From: JBECKX01 sp964468475
Lineage (GTDB): Bacteria > Zixibacteria > MSB-5A5 > CAIYYT01
Direction of reading: 5' to 3'
Length of the DNA: 64,000 bases
Assembly (NCBI GenBank): GCA_964468475.1
Contig: CAYXUL010000004.1
Location: forward strand, 1 to 64,000
Shown: piece after piece, positions 44,396 to 52,508 of the stretch
Position numbering within the stretch: position 1 is the first letter of the stretch
Layout of the letters: each line of letters opens with the position of its first letter
Position numbers and translations under genes: made by a program
The notes under the pieces: model-generated
What the model was told of the DNA's origin: nothing
Database searches by the model: none
What the model saw: only the letters and a program-made list of their open reading frames with translations

Positions 44396-46506
44396 TAGAA
44401 TCCCGTCCTGATTCCGATCCTGAAGGACATCGTTGAAACTCCACCGGTGCCGGTAAGATCATTTTCTTGAACTGTACCGGTAAGCGTGGTACGACGCGTC
44501 AGGCTATAGTCAATTTGCGCTCCGTAACGCTCAGTACGAGAACCGGCATCGAAACTAAGCAGATAGGCGCTGGCGCTGGTGCTGACTTTTGGAGTCATGC
44601 GCCAGGTGAAGATAAAGTTCTGTGTCAGGCTGCGAACCAGAGCGTCCTCGATACTGTTGATATTGCCGCGCAGTTGCATATTTTCGCTGATCATGTAGGT
44701 GAACCCCAGCAGGTACTCTTTTCTGACGATCAGTCCCACTTCGTTCTCAGTGGTCTCACGGTAGCGATAGCTGGCCTGGCCTTCAAGCCACTGAGTCAGG
44801 CTGCCGATCAGGTAGGCCCGATATGACCAGCTATCCAGCTGTCGCGCGACCTGATTCAGCCTCGTTCGATTCAGTCCCACTTCCTGATTTAACTTCAGTT
44901 GAGGAAATAGATCCGCACCCGCTCTTACAAAAGCGTTGTAGAACTCTTCCGACCGGAAACTGCTGATATAGTTGGCTCTGGCGTACGCTGAAGCCGTCAA
45001 ATCGAGAGTTCTGATCGGAAGATACTCAAGCGAGTACCCTCCCGAGGTCGAGCGGTTTACTTCGATCATTGTGTTCTTGATATCGAGGAGGGCGAGCTCG
45101 CCTTGAATGGTCTGATGAAGATTGTCACTGATCTTATGACGAATGGATGAATTGAAGTAAGCCTCCCTGCGTCCCGGATCCTGCGCATTGCCCGGCTCGT
45201 CCCGAAGTGTGACATTTACATTGGACGACAGGTTACTTGAAAGGTGCACGGTGTTAGTAAGATCGATTTCATGGAAGAAGTTGTCGAGGGACAACTTGCT
45301 GGTTTGATTCACATGCACAAATGCCTGCATTTCGGTTACAAACACCGAGTCGCTCAAATTGAAGCCGCTATTGACTACCTTGATGTAGCGTGTGGTAGTC
45401 TTATCGAATGAGATTTCATAGCGACTGAAACCGGGGCTGAAAACCGACTGGGCCCTACCCTGGCTTTGCCAGAACACGGCATCCTCCGAAGTAAATACCG
45501 TCCAGGCTACCGAGTTGTCCGAAGGGACATCTGTGTAGATGTAGAGCATGTCGACGTCGCGCGCCGAACCAAGATCGGCGCCAATATTCCAGCCAGTGTT
45601 CCCGTCGCCGATATTTATCGGCGGTACCGTTTCGCTGGTAACATCGCCGTCTGCCAAAGCGAGCACCGTATCAAGACCACCGGTCTCAGGCGACTCGTCA
45701 CGAGCCGCCAGCCCGGCGAAAATCGGGATTTCACGTGGGATCGAGCCACCTGTCAGGTTCTCGTCCGTCTGTACCCGATAGTCGCCTCGGTAGCTAATCG
45801 ACGACCGTACGCTGCCGCCAATCCAGTTGAGTGATTGCTGTAACCGCAGTGAGTGATGCGTTGTCGAGCTGCGCAACTCGCGGGACCAGTCATCGGTTAC
45901 GCGTCGTTTGAATGAATATTGGACCGAGGATCGCAGGGAATTATAGCCCGTCCCCAGTTCCAGAATTTGATCGCGGGTATCACGGTCGCTGCGATCTACC
46001 TGATTGTATCTTTTCTCATACCCCAAGTTGGCCTTCACATAGGGATAATTGGGAACCTGCGACTTGATTGTAACGCTGGCGATTTGCGTAACCAGTTCGA
46101 TGCTTCGGTCGTTACTCTTGGTTTCCTGGTACTGACCGAGGCCGGTAACGGAAAAGGCCCGCTGCCGCCAATAGGCTTCAACGCTGGGCTGCAATTCAGA
46201 ACGCCAGTTGTTTGGCCCGTCGCTCTGAGTAACGCCCACGTTGTAGTAGCGCAAGGAGGTGCGTCCCAGCAGATTCTTGCTGAATTGTTGCTGCCAGCCC
46301 AGCACGTACTCCTGGTCGAGATTCTCTCGTTTCTGGACATCGGTTTCTGACTGAAAGAAGCCGACTCGCAGCCGTCCCGATAGATTCTGTGAAATCCGTG
46401 CTTGTACTGAACCGGCAAGAAGGAGGGTGACCGCGAAAGCGGATATGGCAGTGGTAGGCAGTCCCGTCCAAACCTTCTGTCGTTTTACTCGTTTCAATTC
46501 TCTCAA
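44395..46506 (-). CDS. Outer-membrane beta-barrel with embedded discoidin-like domain
   Basis: A 703-residue exported protein, signal peptide about 1-36. Residues 40-250 and 410-703 are runs of amphipathic strands alternating polar and hydrophobic residues, ending in RIGIRTGF with a C-terminal Phe as in BAM substrates. Residues about 265-405 (GWNIGADLGSARDVDMLYIY...FSRYEISFDKTTTRYIKVVNSG) look like an F5/8-type C (discoidin) beta-sandwich inserted between strands. The start is taken as TTG 46506, with GGAG 4-5 nt upstream. It is a candidate porin for a porin-cytochrome conduit or the channel of the OmcS assembly cluster. Confidence 0.8.
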   Translation of the reverse strand: MRELKRVKRQKVWTGLPTTAISAFAVTLLLAGSVQARISQNLSGRLRVGFFQSETDVQKRENLDQEYVLGWQQQFSKNLLGRTSLRYYNVGVTQSDGPNNWRSELQPSVEAYWRQRAFSVTGLGQYQETKSNDRSIELVTQIASVTIKSQVPNYPYVKANLGYEKRYNQVDRSDRDTRDQILELGTGYNSLRSSVQYSFKRRVTDDWSRELRSSTTHHSLRLQQSLNWIGGSVRSSISYRGDYRVQTDENLTGGSIPREIPIFAGLAARDESPETGGLDTVLALADGDVTSETVPPINIGDGNTGWNIGADLGSARDVDMLYIYTDVPSDNSVAWTVFTSEDAVFWQSQGRAQSVFSPGFSRYEISFDKTTTRYIKVVNSGFNLSDSVFVTEMQAFVHVNQTSKLSLDNFFHEIDLTNTVHLSSNLSSNVNVTLRDEPGNAQDPGRREAYFNSSIRHKISDNLHQTIQGELALLDIKNTMIEVNRSTSGGYSLEYLPIRTLDLTASAYARANYISSFRSEEFYNAFVRAGADLFPQLKLNQEVGLNRTRLNQVARQLDSWSYRAYLIGSLTQWLEGQASYRYRETTENEVGLIVRKEYLLGFTYMISENMQLRGNINSIEDALVRSLTQNFIFTWRMTPKVSTSASAYLLSFDAGSRTERYGAQIDYSLTRRTTLTGTVQENDLTGTGGVSTMSFRIGIRTGF

Positions 46507-46520
46507 AAGTCTCCACTTAA

Positions 46521-46553
46521 CAGGGCACCCGACCCGACTGGGTCGGGCGCCTG
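46521..46553 (-). promoter_or_regulatory. Stable intercistronic stem after the omcS-like gene
   Basis: On the minus strand CAGGCGCCCGACCC (46553-46540) pairs with GGGTCGGGTGCCCTG (46535-46521) around a 4-nt loop, with one wobble and one bulge. No U-tract follows. It may be a partial terminator or a 3' stability element that raises omcS-like mRNA over the downstream assembly genes. Confidence 0.55.
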
Positions 46554-46617
46554 TTTGTGCCCTAAAACGATTTCAAGGTCAGAAGGGCTATAAGATTCGG
46601 TAACTTCGGCTCAGCCG

Positions 46618-47673
46618 TTAGAACGGCATCTCGTCGCCGGCATCCTTCACGTGGCACTTGTTGCACAGTGAGCGCTGGTTCGGGTTGTTGTATGGATCCG
46701 GGATCGCATACGAACCGGACTCAACTCCATCCTCGTCGAGGAAGGTGACATTCATATCCCAACGGGTAGCGTCGGGAGCTGATGTCGCGTGTGCACGGTG
46801 ACAGGTGATGCAGGAAACCTGGCTGCTAGCCGTCGGTCCGGCGGTAGACGTAGTCGTATTGGCCGGGTCTTCAAACGGAACCTCTGCAAGATACGCCGTA
46901 GCCTGAGTCCCACCGGTCTGGTCCACAGTGCCGTTGTACAGGTTATAAGCATTGGCAATAGTGCCGCCTATAGTCACACCGGACGGGTGGATCAGCTTGG
47001 TGCCGTTGTTGTGGAAGTCGCCGTGGCAGTTTCCGCACCACGCACTCATACCACCTTTGTAGGCGGTGTGGCTGGTCTGGCTCTCCGAACCGGAGTTAAT
47101 GCTGATTCCCTCGGCATCGGGAGCCGCATTGGTGAAGGAATACAGGCCGTCCTGAACCGAGGCAATGCCATAAAGCAGACGGAAATTGGTGTTTCCGTGC
47201 GGGTCGTGGCAACTGGTGCACTCAAGGTTGGCAGCCGGGAAGGTACCCCCCGGAGCCGTAGTCAGTGTACCATCGGGGCCGGAACCCATGCTGGGAGCGT
47301 TGACATTATGGCCGGCAAAGGAACCTGGAATAGGATTGCTTGCTCCGGCATGGCCGTCGTTAATGTTGTCTTCAGAAAGAAAGACAAAATTACCGCCACC
47401 CTTCTCCGGGGGCGGAGCCAGCGGGTCAGCTCCCCACACGGCACCATGACTGGTGGCATGGCAGGAGAGACACACGTCGGAAGCAGAAGCATACTTCAGC
47501 AAATAAGCATTGCCGTTCGGGTTAGACGCATCCACTAATGCGCCGTCTTGGCTGTTGTGCATCGTATGACAGCCGCTGCAGTGGGCTACGCCGGCATCGT
47601 GGAACCCCATCGCTACGCCGCTGAAGAGAATCGGTAGCGAGAGAGCTACTGCGATGATTAGAAGCTTACGCAT
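46618..47673 (-). CDS. omcS: OmcS-like hexaheme nanowire cytochrome
   Basis: A 351-residue exported protein with six CXXCH motifs (CSGCH, CLSCH, CTSCH, CGNCH, CITCH, CNKCH). The signal peptide ends before F24, giving a mature start FHDAGVAHCSGCHTMHNS, which differs from my recollection of Geobacter OmcS at only a few positions. Other shared segments are TLTTAPGGT(F/Y)PA, CHDPHG, GMS-WC-NCH, a HPSG-like motif, CHRAHA and RSLCNKCH. Mature His16, which in OmcS ligates a heme of the neighbouring subunit in the filament, is conserved (H39 of the precursor). It should polymerise into a conductive extracellular filament. It is about 60 residues shorter than OmcS. Confidence 0.9.
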   Translation of the reverse strand: MRKLLIIAVALSLPILFSGVAMGFHDAGVAHCSGCHTMHNSQDGALVDASNPNGNAYLLKYASASDVCLSCHATSHGAVWGADPLAPPPEKGGGNFVFLSEDNINDGHAGASNPIPGSFAGHNVNAPSMGSGPDGTLTTAPGGTFPAANLECTSCHDPHGNTNFRLLYGIASVQDGLYSFTNAAPDAEGISINSGSESQTSHTAYKGGMSAWCGNCHGDFHNNGTKLIHPSGVTIGGTIANAYNLYNGTVDQTGGTQATAYLAEVPFEDPANTTTSTAGPTASSQVSCITCHRAHATSAPDATRWDMNVTFLDEDGVESGSYAIPDPYNNPNQRSLCNKCHVKDAGDEMPF

Positions 47674-47735
47674 AGTTAAAAAACCTCCGAGATTTACTCA
47701 CTTAAAAGAGCTAGAATAAAAGGGGTTAAGCTTGG

Positions 47736-48857
47736 TTAGCGCATCACCTCCTTTGCAGAATTTTCTGGCAGTTGTGGTGGAAGAGAACTTTGAACAGGTC
47801 CATTTTCTGAGGTGCTATCCGGCCCATTCTCCAGCGAATCAAGCCGCTGCCTGATGAAATCCGGTAAGTCACAAACCTGAACGCGATTCATGAAGCGCTG
47901 CGAAATATACAAACGCCCTTGGTTATCATGATCAATATAGGCAGGATGGTAAAAATCCCCCGGTTTCACTCCCATACCGCCGAACTCGCCCAGGAACTGC
48001 CCATTGGTTGAATAACACACTACTGCAAATCGATGTTTGTCCAGAACGGCAGCGATCTTGTGGTCAATGATCGTTACGTCGCTGGGGAAATTCAGCTCAC
48101 CCGCCAGGTTTCCCCGTATTCCGAACGCCCGCACAAACTGGCCGCCTACGTCGTAGACGTAAACCTGTCCGAGCATCGGCGCCGGAAGGTAGAGGTGGTT
48201 GCCATCAATCTCGGGCTGTCCCAATATGGATTCCCTCCTTGACTTCTCGGTCAGGTCTCCCAGGACAGCAAATTGAGATTGGAATTTCCCTTCGGTATTG
48301 ATCACGACAACACTGAGATCAGCCCCGTTGACAACATAGATCAAATCGTTTTCTGAAATATTCATGGAAAGCGGCGCAAACCGGAAGCCCTCCGGAGTGT
48401 CGGAGAGTTCCAGCTGACCCAGCAGAAGTCCGTCATAGTCTACTTTGAAAATATGTGCGCCATCGGCCGTTGTACCGAGAACATAGATGTACCCGCGTGA
48501 ATCAACTACCACCGAGCCCACGTTGCGAAAGACATCTTTGCCGCCAAATTCGAACAGGTAAACACCGGCAGTATCTAAAACAACGACACGATTATTGCCC
48601 GGATCTGTCACAAAGACTTCGCCGGCGCGCCGGTCAATAAATACATTCTCAGGCCTCAGGAAACCGTTGCCGGCCCCCGGCATCTCCAGCAAGCGCACGA
48701 ATTCGGTCCTCACCGACAGGTCATCCCTGCTCTGTGCAAAGCTGGGGGCCGAACAGACAGTAACTGCCAAAAGCAAGGCAGCCACCGAAATGGACAAAGA
48801 ATCGAGGTCCATCCGTGGGCAGAACTTCCGTTGTGTATGATTACTAAGCCAACCCAT
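47736..48857 (-). CDS. Exported NHL-repeat beta-propeller (OscD-like)
   Basis: About 373 residues with a signal peptide ending in APSFA. NHL-type blades follow: PENVFIDRRAGEVFVTDPGNNRVVVLD, GSVVVDSRGYIYVL, LYLPAPMLGQVYVYD, FPSDVTIIDHKIAAVLDKH and DNQGRLYISQRFMNRVQVCD. A Pro/Ser-rich tail ends the protein. Three starts are possible (GTG 48890, ATG 48857, ATG 48812); 48857 gives a basic n-region before the hydrophobic segment. It is the first gene of the nanowire operon, 62 bp before the omcS-like gene. In Geobacter a beta-propeller protein of the omcS-companion cluster affects nanowire morphology; this is the likely counterpart. Confidence 0.82.
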   Translation of the reverse strand: MGWLSNHTQRKFCPRMDLDSLSISVAALLLAVTVCSAPSFAQSRDDLSVRTEFVRLLEMPGAGNGFLRPENVFIDRRAGEVFVTDPGNNRVVVLDTAGVYLFEFGGKDVFRNVGSVVVDSRGYIYVLGTTADGAHIFKVDYDGLLLGQLELSDTPEGFRFAPLSMNISENDLIYVVNGADLSVVVINTEGKFQSQFAVLGDLTEKSRRESILGQPEIDGNHLYLPAPMLGQVYVYDVGGQFVRAFGIRGNLAGELNFPSDVTIIDHKIAAVLDKHRFAVVCYSTNGQFLGEFGGMGVKPGDFYHPAYIDHDNQGRLYISQRFMNRVQVCDLPDFIRQRLDSLENGPDSTSENGPVQSSLPPQLPENSAKEVMR

Positions 48858-48905
48858 GCTGTCTGTTAAAAAGTCCTCAAGCGAAACCACCTATTCGCTT
48901 TACAT

Positions 48906-48921
48906 AGTGAATTGATTCACA
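48906..48921. promoter_or_regulatory. CRP/FNR-family site, promoter-proximal, nanowire operon
   Basis: AGTGA-ATTGAT-TCACA matches the TGTGA-N6-TCACA consensus at nine of ten positions. It lies about 50 nt upstream of the NHL gene start at 48857, in a 400-bp AT-rich leader (48858-49257) that holds no gene. Confidence 0.6.
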
Positions 48922-49000
48922 AGGAAAGTTCAAAAAAACAGCAGAACGCCCTAAAAAACTAATCTATAAAGGCTAACGTGGAAATCGCCACCTAACTCGT

Positions 49001-49016
49001 TGTGATTTTTTTCACA
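49001..49016. promoter_or_regulatory. CRP/FNR-family site, distal, nanowire operon
   Basis: TGTGA-TTTTTT-TCACA is a perfect ten-of-ten match to the CRP-type consensus with the correct 6-nt spacer. It lies about 95 nt (nine helical turns) from the proximal site in the same leader. Confidence 0.7.
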
Positions 49017-49257
49017 TGAGCAGGTAAAGCTTGAGCTGCAAGGCGAGACTATTTTGTACAATGAACTAACCCTGAAATCGACTTATATTCGTTCGGCGAT
49101 ATGATAGACAATTAGCTCGGGAAAGCAAGCGAAAAAAAGTACCTTTTTGTATCTTTTTTGGAATTCTGCTTTAATCAGGAATGATTTGTCCCTGTAATTT
49201 GCGAAGTTTCAAGCGCTTCTGTTTTGAAGTCAGGGCGTGTGGAGAGCTGATGAGTCG

Positions 49258-50094
49258 CTACCGACTCGACATTGCGAAGCCGTCCGAGCCATCGTGCCCC
49301 ATATCGTGGCAGTCGGTACAAAGGCCTGCTTGAATGCCTTTGCTGAGGAGATACTTCTCTCCTGAAATCAGTGAGTGACACGTTTGGCACTCGATTTTGC
49401 CGTCGATCGTCACGACAGTGCTGGGGATCTGGTCGCGCAGCTTCAGCGTCGAGCCCGGCTTGCGATAGCCAGGGATCAGCTCGATCGAAAATGGGTGAGT
49501 TGCTGACACGTGAAAGCGTGGAAAATCCTCAAGTTGACTGGCATGAGCAGGAAGTCGACCGTCACGATTGTGGCAGGAAAGGCAGAATTCTGACGGGTTT
49601 GCTGCAAAATTGCCTGTCGTGTCGCTATGGATAATCTCCGCGGCCAGCCTGTGTCCGGGACTGACTTCAGGAGAACTGGAATCACGGTGACAATCGAGAC
49701 AAATGTCGACACCGCGAATCGCTACCGCAAGCGCTCCGGTGGTCTCGCCGATAACCAGTTTCTCCGGATGATGGAACGAATGGCAGGTCAAACAATTAGC
49801 GTTTGCGCCGGAGTGAAATGGTCCGGATTTTCCCTCGGTCAGGTTGCTGGTCTGGTGACAGCTCAGGCAATCCCTGCTGCTGGGCATGGCACTGAGGTCA
49901 TCAGCACTCCCGGACATGCTGGCCTTGCTGGCCTGCATTCGGTGACAGGTACGGCACTCGACAGCGTTGTGCGCAGGAACCGGATTTTCTTCCGCGTCGC
50001 CTTCCGGCAGCCCCCAACCAAAATAGAGAAGCCCGATCATCAAGATCAGAACCGCAGCAGCAACCAGGGAACGAGAATCAAGCTGTAGGCGCAT
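49258..50094 (-). CDS. Membrane-anchored heptaheme c-type cytochrome
   Basis: A 278-residue protein with one N-terminal transmembrane or signal segment (about 8-29) and seven CXXCH motifs (CRTCH, CLSCH, CLTCH, CLDCH, CLSCH, CQTCH, CTDCH). The spacing is irregular, unlike the doubled-CXXCH giants. No small-residue cleavage site is obvious, so it may stay anchored in the inner membrane, facing the periplasm. It lies 400 bp upstream of the NHL gene on the same strand but is separated from it by the CRP/FNR-type sites. It could relay electrons from the inner membrane to the periplasmic cytochromes. Confidence 0.9.
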   Translation of the reverse strand: MRLQLDSRSLVAAAVLILMIGLLYFGWGLPEGDAEENPVPAHNAVECRTCHRMQASKASMSGSADDLSAMPSSRDCLSCHQTSNLTEGKSGPFHSGANANCLTCHSFHHPEKLVIGETTGALAVAIRGVDICLDCHRDSSSPEVSPGHRLAAEIIHSDTTGNFAANPSEFCLSCHNRDGRLPAHASQLEDFPRFHVSATHPFSIELIPGYRKPGSTLKLRDQIPSTVVTIDGKIECQTCHSLISGEKYLLSKGIQAGLCTDCHDMGHDGSDGFAMSSR

Positions 50095-50287
50095 ATTAGG
50101 TTTATCGTCAACGCCATAAACCGCTATCAGTCTTCACCGATTTTGTCTGTGTCGAAATGAAAAGCACAAGGGGGTGAAATTTGCACACTGCTATGGAATT
50201 GAACGGGAGCTCACAGCCAGGGCGGGTATCGCATTCGCTGTGAAGTTGTGGTGATCGACTCAGGCCATTCCGGCAGCGCAAGGCAAA

Positions 50288-51010
50288 CTATGATTGGTCG
50301 CGATCACTTTCCTGAGCCCCTTCCGGTACGAACTTATATCCGGCTCCCCGCATCGTGAGAATGTACCTGGGGTTGGCAGGGTCGGGTTCGAAAATCTTGC
50401 GCAGCCGCAGGATGAAATTATCAATCGTGCGGGTAGAGGGATAAACATGATACCCCCAGACAGCATCGAGAATCATATCGCGTGAGACGACTTCATTCTC
50501 GTGCTCCGAGAGAAACTTCATCGTCATACATTCCTTCTGCGACAGCTCGGTCTCCCCGCTGGGTCCAACCGCCTGGTAGGTCTTGAAATCCACCCAATTA
50601 TCGGCAAAGACATAGCGCGACTCATCTTTCTCCACCGTGCTGTACCACACTTGTCGTCTGAATATCGCTGCCACCCGCAGCAGCAGTTCCTGCAGATCAA
50701 ACGGCTTGGTGAGATAGTCATCGCCGCCGGAAAGGAAGCCTTCAACGCGATCCGATTGCCGATCGCGCGCTGTCAGGAAGAGAATCGGTATTCTTCCGCC
50801 GGCTTTACGAATTTGGCGGCACACTTCCAGGCCGTCTTTGCCGGGAATCATGATATCCAGGATGATCAAATCGAATTGACCGTCACGATACATTTGCAGC
50901 GCTGCGTTACCGTCAGTGGCAACCCCAACATCATATCCTTCCGCCTCAAGATTCAATACTAAACCCTCGGCGATATGTTCTTCGTCCTCAACTACCAGAA
51001 TCTTCTTCAT
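50288..51010 (-). CDS. OmpR/PhoB-family response regulator
   Basis: A 240-residue regulator. The receiver domain (1-115) has the acidic pocket E9-D10-E11-type VVEDEE, phospho-acceptor D52 in LIILDIMIPGKDG and K101 in YLTKPFD. The C-terminal winged helix (about 135-230) ends with RTIDNFILRLRKIFE and the YILTMRGAGYKF wing. The start is ATG 51010 after GTGAG. It lies 25 bp after the kinase gene and forms a two-component pair with it. Its closest targets by position are the cytochrome genes downstream, which is inference. Confidence 0.95.
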   Translation of the reverse strand: MKKILVVEDEEHIAEGLVLNLEAEGYDVGVATDGNAALQMYRDGQFDLIILDIMIPGKDGLEVCRQIRKAGGRIPILFLTARDRQSDRVEGFLSGGDDYLTKPFDLQELLLRVAAIFRRQVWYSTVEKDESRYVFADNWVDFKTYQAVGPSGETELSQKECMTMKFLSEHENEVVSRDMILDAVWGYHVYPSTRTIDNFILRLRKIFEPDPANPRYILTMRGAGYKFVPEGAQESDRDQS

Positions 51011-51035
51011 GTTGTTCTCACAAGTCCTCAGCCGG

Positions 51036-52397
51036 CTAAGCGGCGTTCTCACTCGGCAGTTTAATCACGAAAGTAGTTCCTTTATCTTGCCCCTCCGATT
51101 CGATCATCACGCTACCCCCATGCTCCCGCACAATCTGCTTGACGAGGAACAAACCGATCCCGGTACCCTTTACCGAACGAGTCTTTTCCTCACCGGTCCG
51201 ATAGAAGCGTTCGAACACTTGCTCCTGCTCATGCCGAGCAATACCAACGCCATTGTCGCTGAACCGCAACTCACAGCCGGAATTGGCTCGCTGCAGAGAC
51301 ACTGACAAGCTCCTGCGTCCCGGTGGAGAATATTTGATGGCATTATCCGCCAGCGCTGTAACTACCCGGCGCAGGGCGTGGTAATCTGTTTTCGCATATA
51401 TATCGGGTTCGATGGCTGTAGTCAACTTCAGATCGTACCTTTGAAACATCGGTTTCAGTTCGTCGAGATACTCCTGAAGGTCGGCGCTTAGGTTGGTGCG
51501 TACACGTTTCATCTTTCGCGACTGCTGGCTCAACCGACCCGCTTCCAGCACGTTGTCAACCAGTCCCTCGAGTCGCTGACAATCTTCAACCATCTTGGGA
51601 ATGAAAGTCTTTGATTTCTCTTCAGGAACCCGACCACTCGAAAGCGTTTCCAGGTAAAGTTTGATTGAGGCCACCGGTATCTTCAGCTCATGCGTCACCG
51701 CCTGGATGAAATTCTCCTGTTGCTGCTTCATTCGCTCGGTCTGTCTCAGAGCGCGGAAAATCATAAATGCGCCCAGCAGCATCAGCAACACGAAGAAGGA
51801 ACCTTCGGATGCAAACATTATTACGTGCCGGTGTGCCTCATCTTCCAGCTTACCGAGTACTTTGGGCCGGAGTTTCAAATCCTGCGGGCTAAACGGGTCA
51901 TCTTTCAGCTCACCTCTCAACGCAGATTCATTAACTGCGAGGTCCGGCGCAAACCGCTCAAGCAGGGTCGCTGGATAGTCCCGATCCAGCCACACCAGCG
52001 CACTGCCGCCATCGATAGTGTTGACATGCAGATACCAGGTCGTGTCGATTTTGCCCACATTCCAGACAACCTCCCCCTCCTTATTCATTACCGTGGCGCC
52101 GAGCACCGGGCGATGAAGCGATTCAGATGACAAATTGGAGGTTCGCAGCCGATCCTGACCGGCGAGATACACAGAATATGTGGGGCGTAGCTCATTGTAT
52201 TCCTGGTTCAGGTGGAAGGCTGTGATAGCCGCTGTTTGGCCGGCCTGCTGCTTGTGGAGTTTGAGCTGCTCTTCAGCGGAGTTCACCTGAAAATAAATCC
52301 ACCACGAAATCTGCCCCATGCCGAAGATGGCCAGGGCGAAAAAAATAGCGAGCGCGGAGCCATGCGGCTGTTTCAGTCTGCCAAAGAGTTTTCTGAT
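51036..52397 (-). CDS. Sensor histidine kinase with candidate non-AUG (AUC) start
   Basis: A HisKA/HATPase kinase: TM1, a periplasmic region of about 150 residues, TM2 (FFVLLMLLGAFMIF), H-box AVTHELKIP (H236 if the long start is used), N-box DNAIKYSPPG, G1 DNGVGIA and G2 GTGIGLFLV. The first ATG in frame (52319) would cut TM1 short. The 26 preceding codons give a basic stretch then ALAIFFALAIFG, a proper TM1. A perfect GGAGGT (52408-52403) stands 5 nt before an ATC codon at 52397, with no ATG, GTG or TTG in between. I therefore extend the gene to 52397; an assembly error is the alternative. Confidence 0.85.
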   Translation of the reverse strand: MRKLFGRLKQPHGSALAIFFALAIFGMGQISWWIYFQVNSAEEQLKLHKQQAGQTAAITAFHLNQEYNELRPTYSVYLAGQDRLRTSNLSSESLHRPVLGATVMNKEGEVVWNVGKIDTTWYLHVNTIDGGSALVWLDRDYPATLLERFAPDLAVNESALRGELKDDPFSPQDLKLRPKVLGKLEDEAHRHVIMFASEGSFFVLLMLLGAFMIFRALRQTERMKQQQENFIQAVTHELKIPVASIKLYLETLSSGRVPEEKSKTFIPKMVEDCQRLEGLVDNVLEAGRLSQQSRKMKRVRTNLSADLQEYLDELKPMFQRYDLKLTTAIEPDIYAKTDYHALRRVVTALADNAIKYSPPGRRSLSVSLQRANSGCELRFSDNGVGIARHEQEQVFERFYRTGEEKTRSVKGTGIGLFLVKQIVREHGGSVMIESEGQDKGTTFVIKLPSENAA

Positions 52398-52508
52398 TAC
52401 GCACCTCCGCGGGTGTCAATTGAAATTTCGATGTCGTATCTCGTTCTGGCAAATTCGACTGTAGTGCCAGATGCCAGGGTCATTGCAGACAAGATACCAG
52501 GCTGAGAA

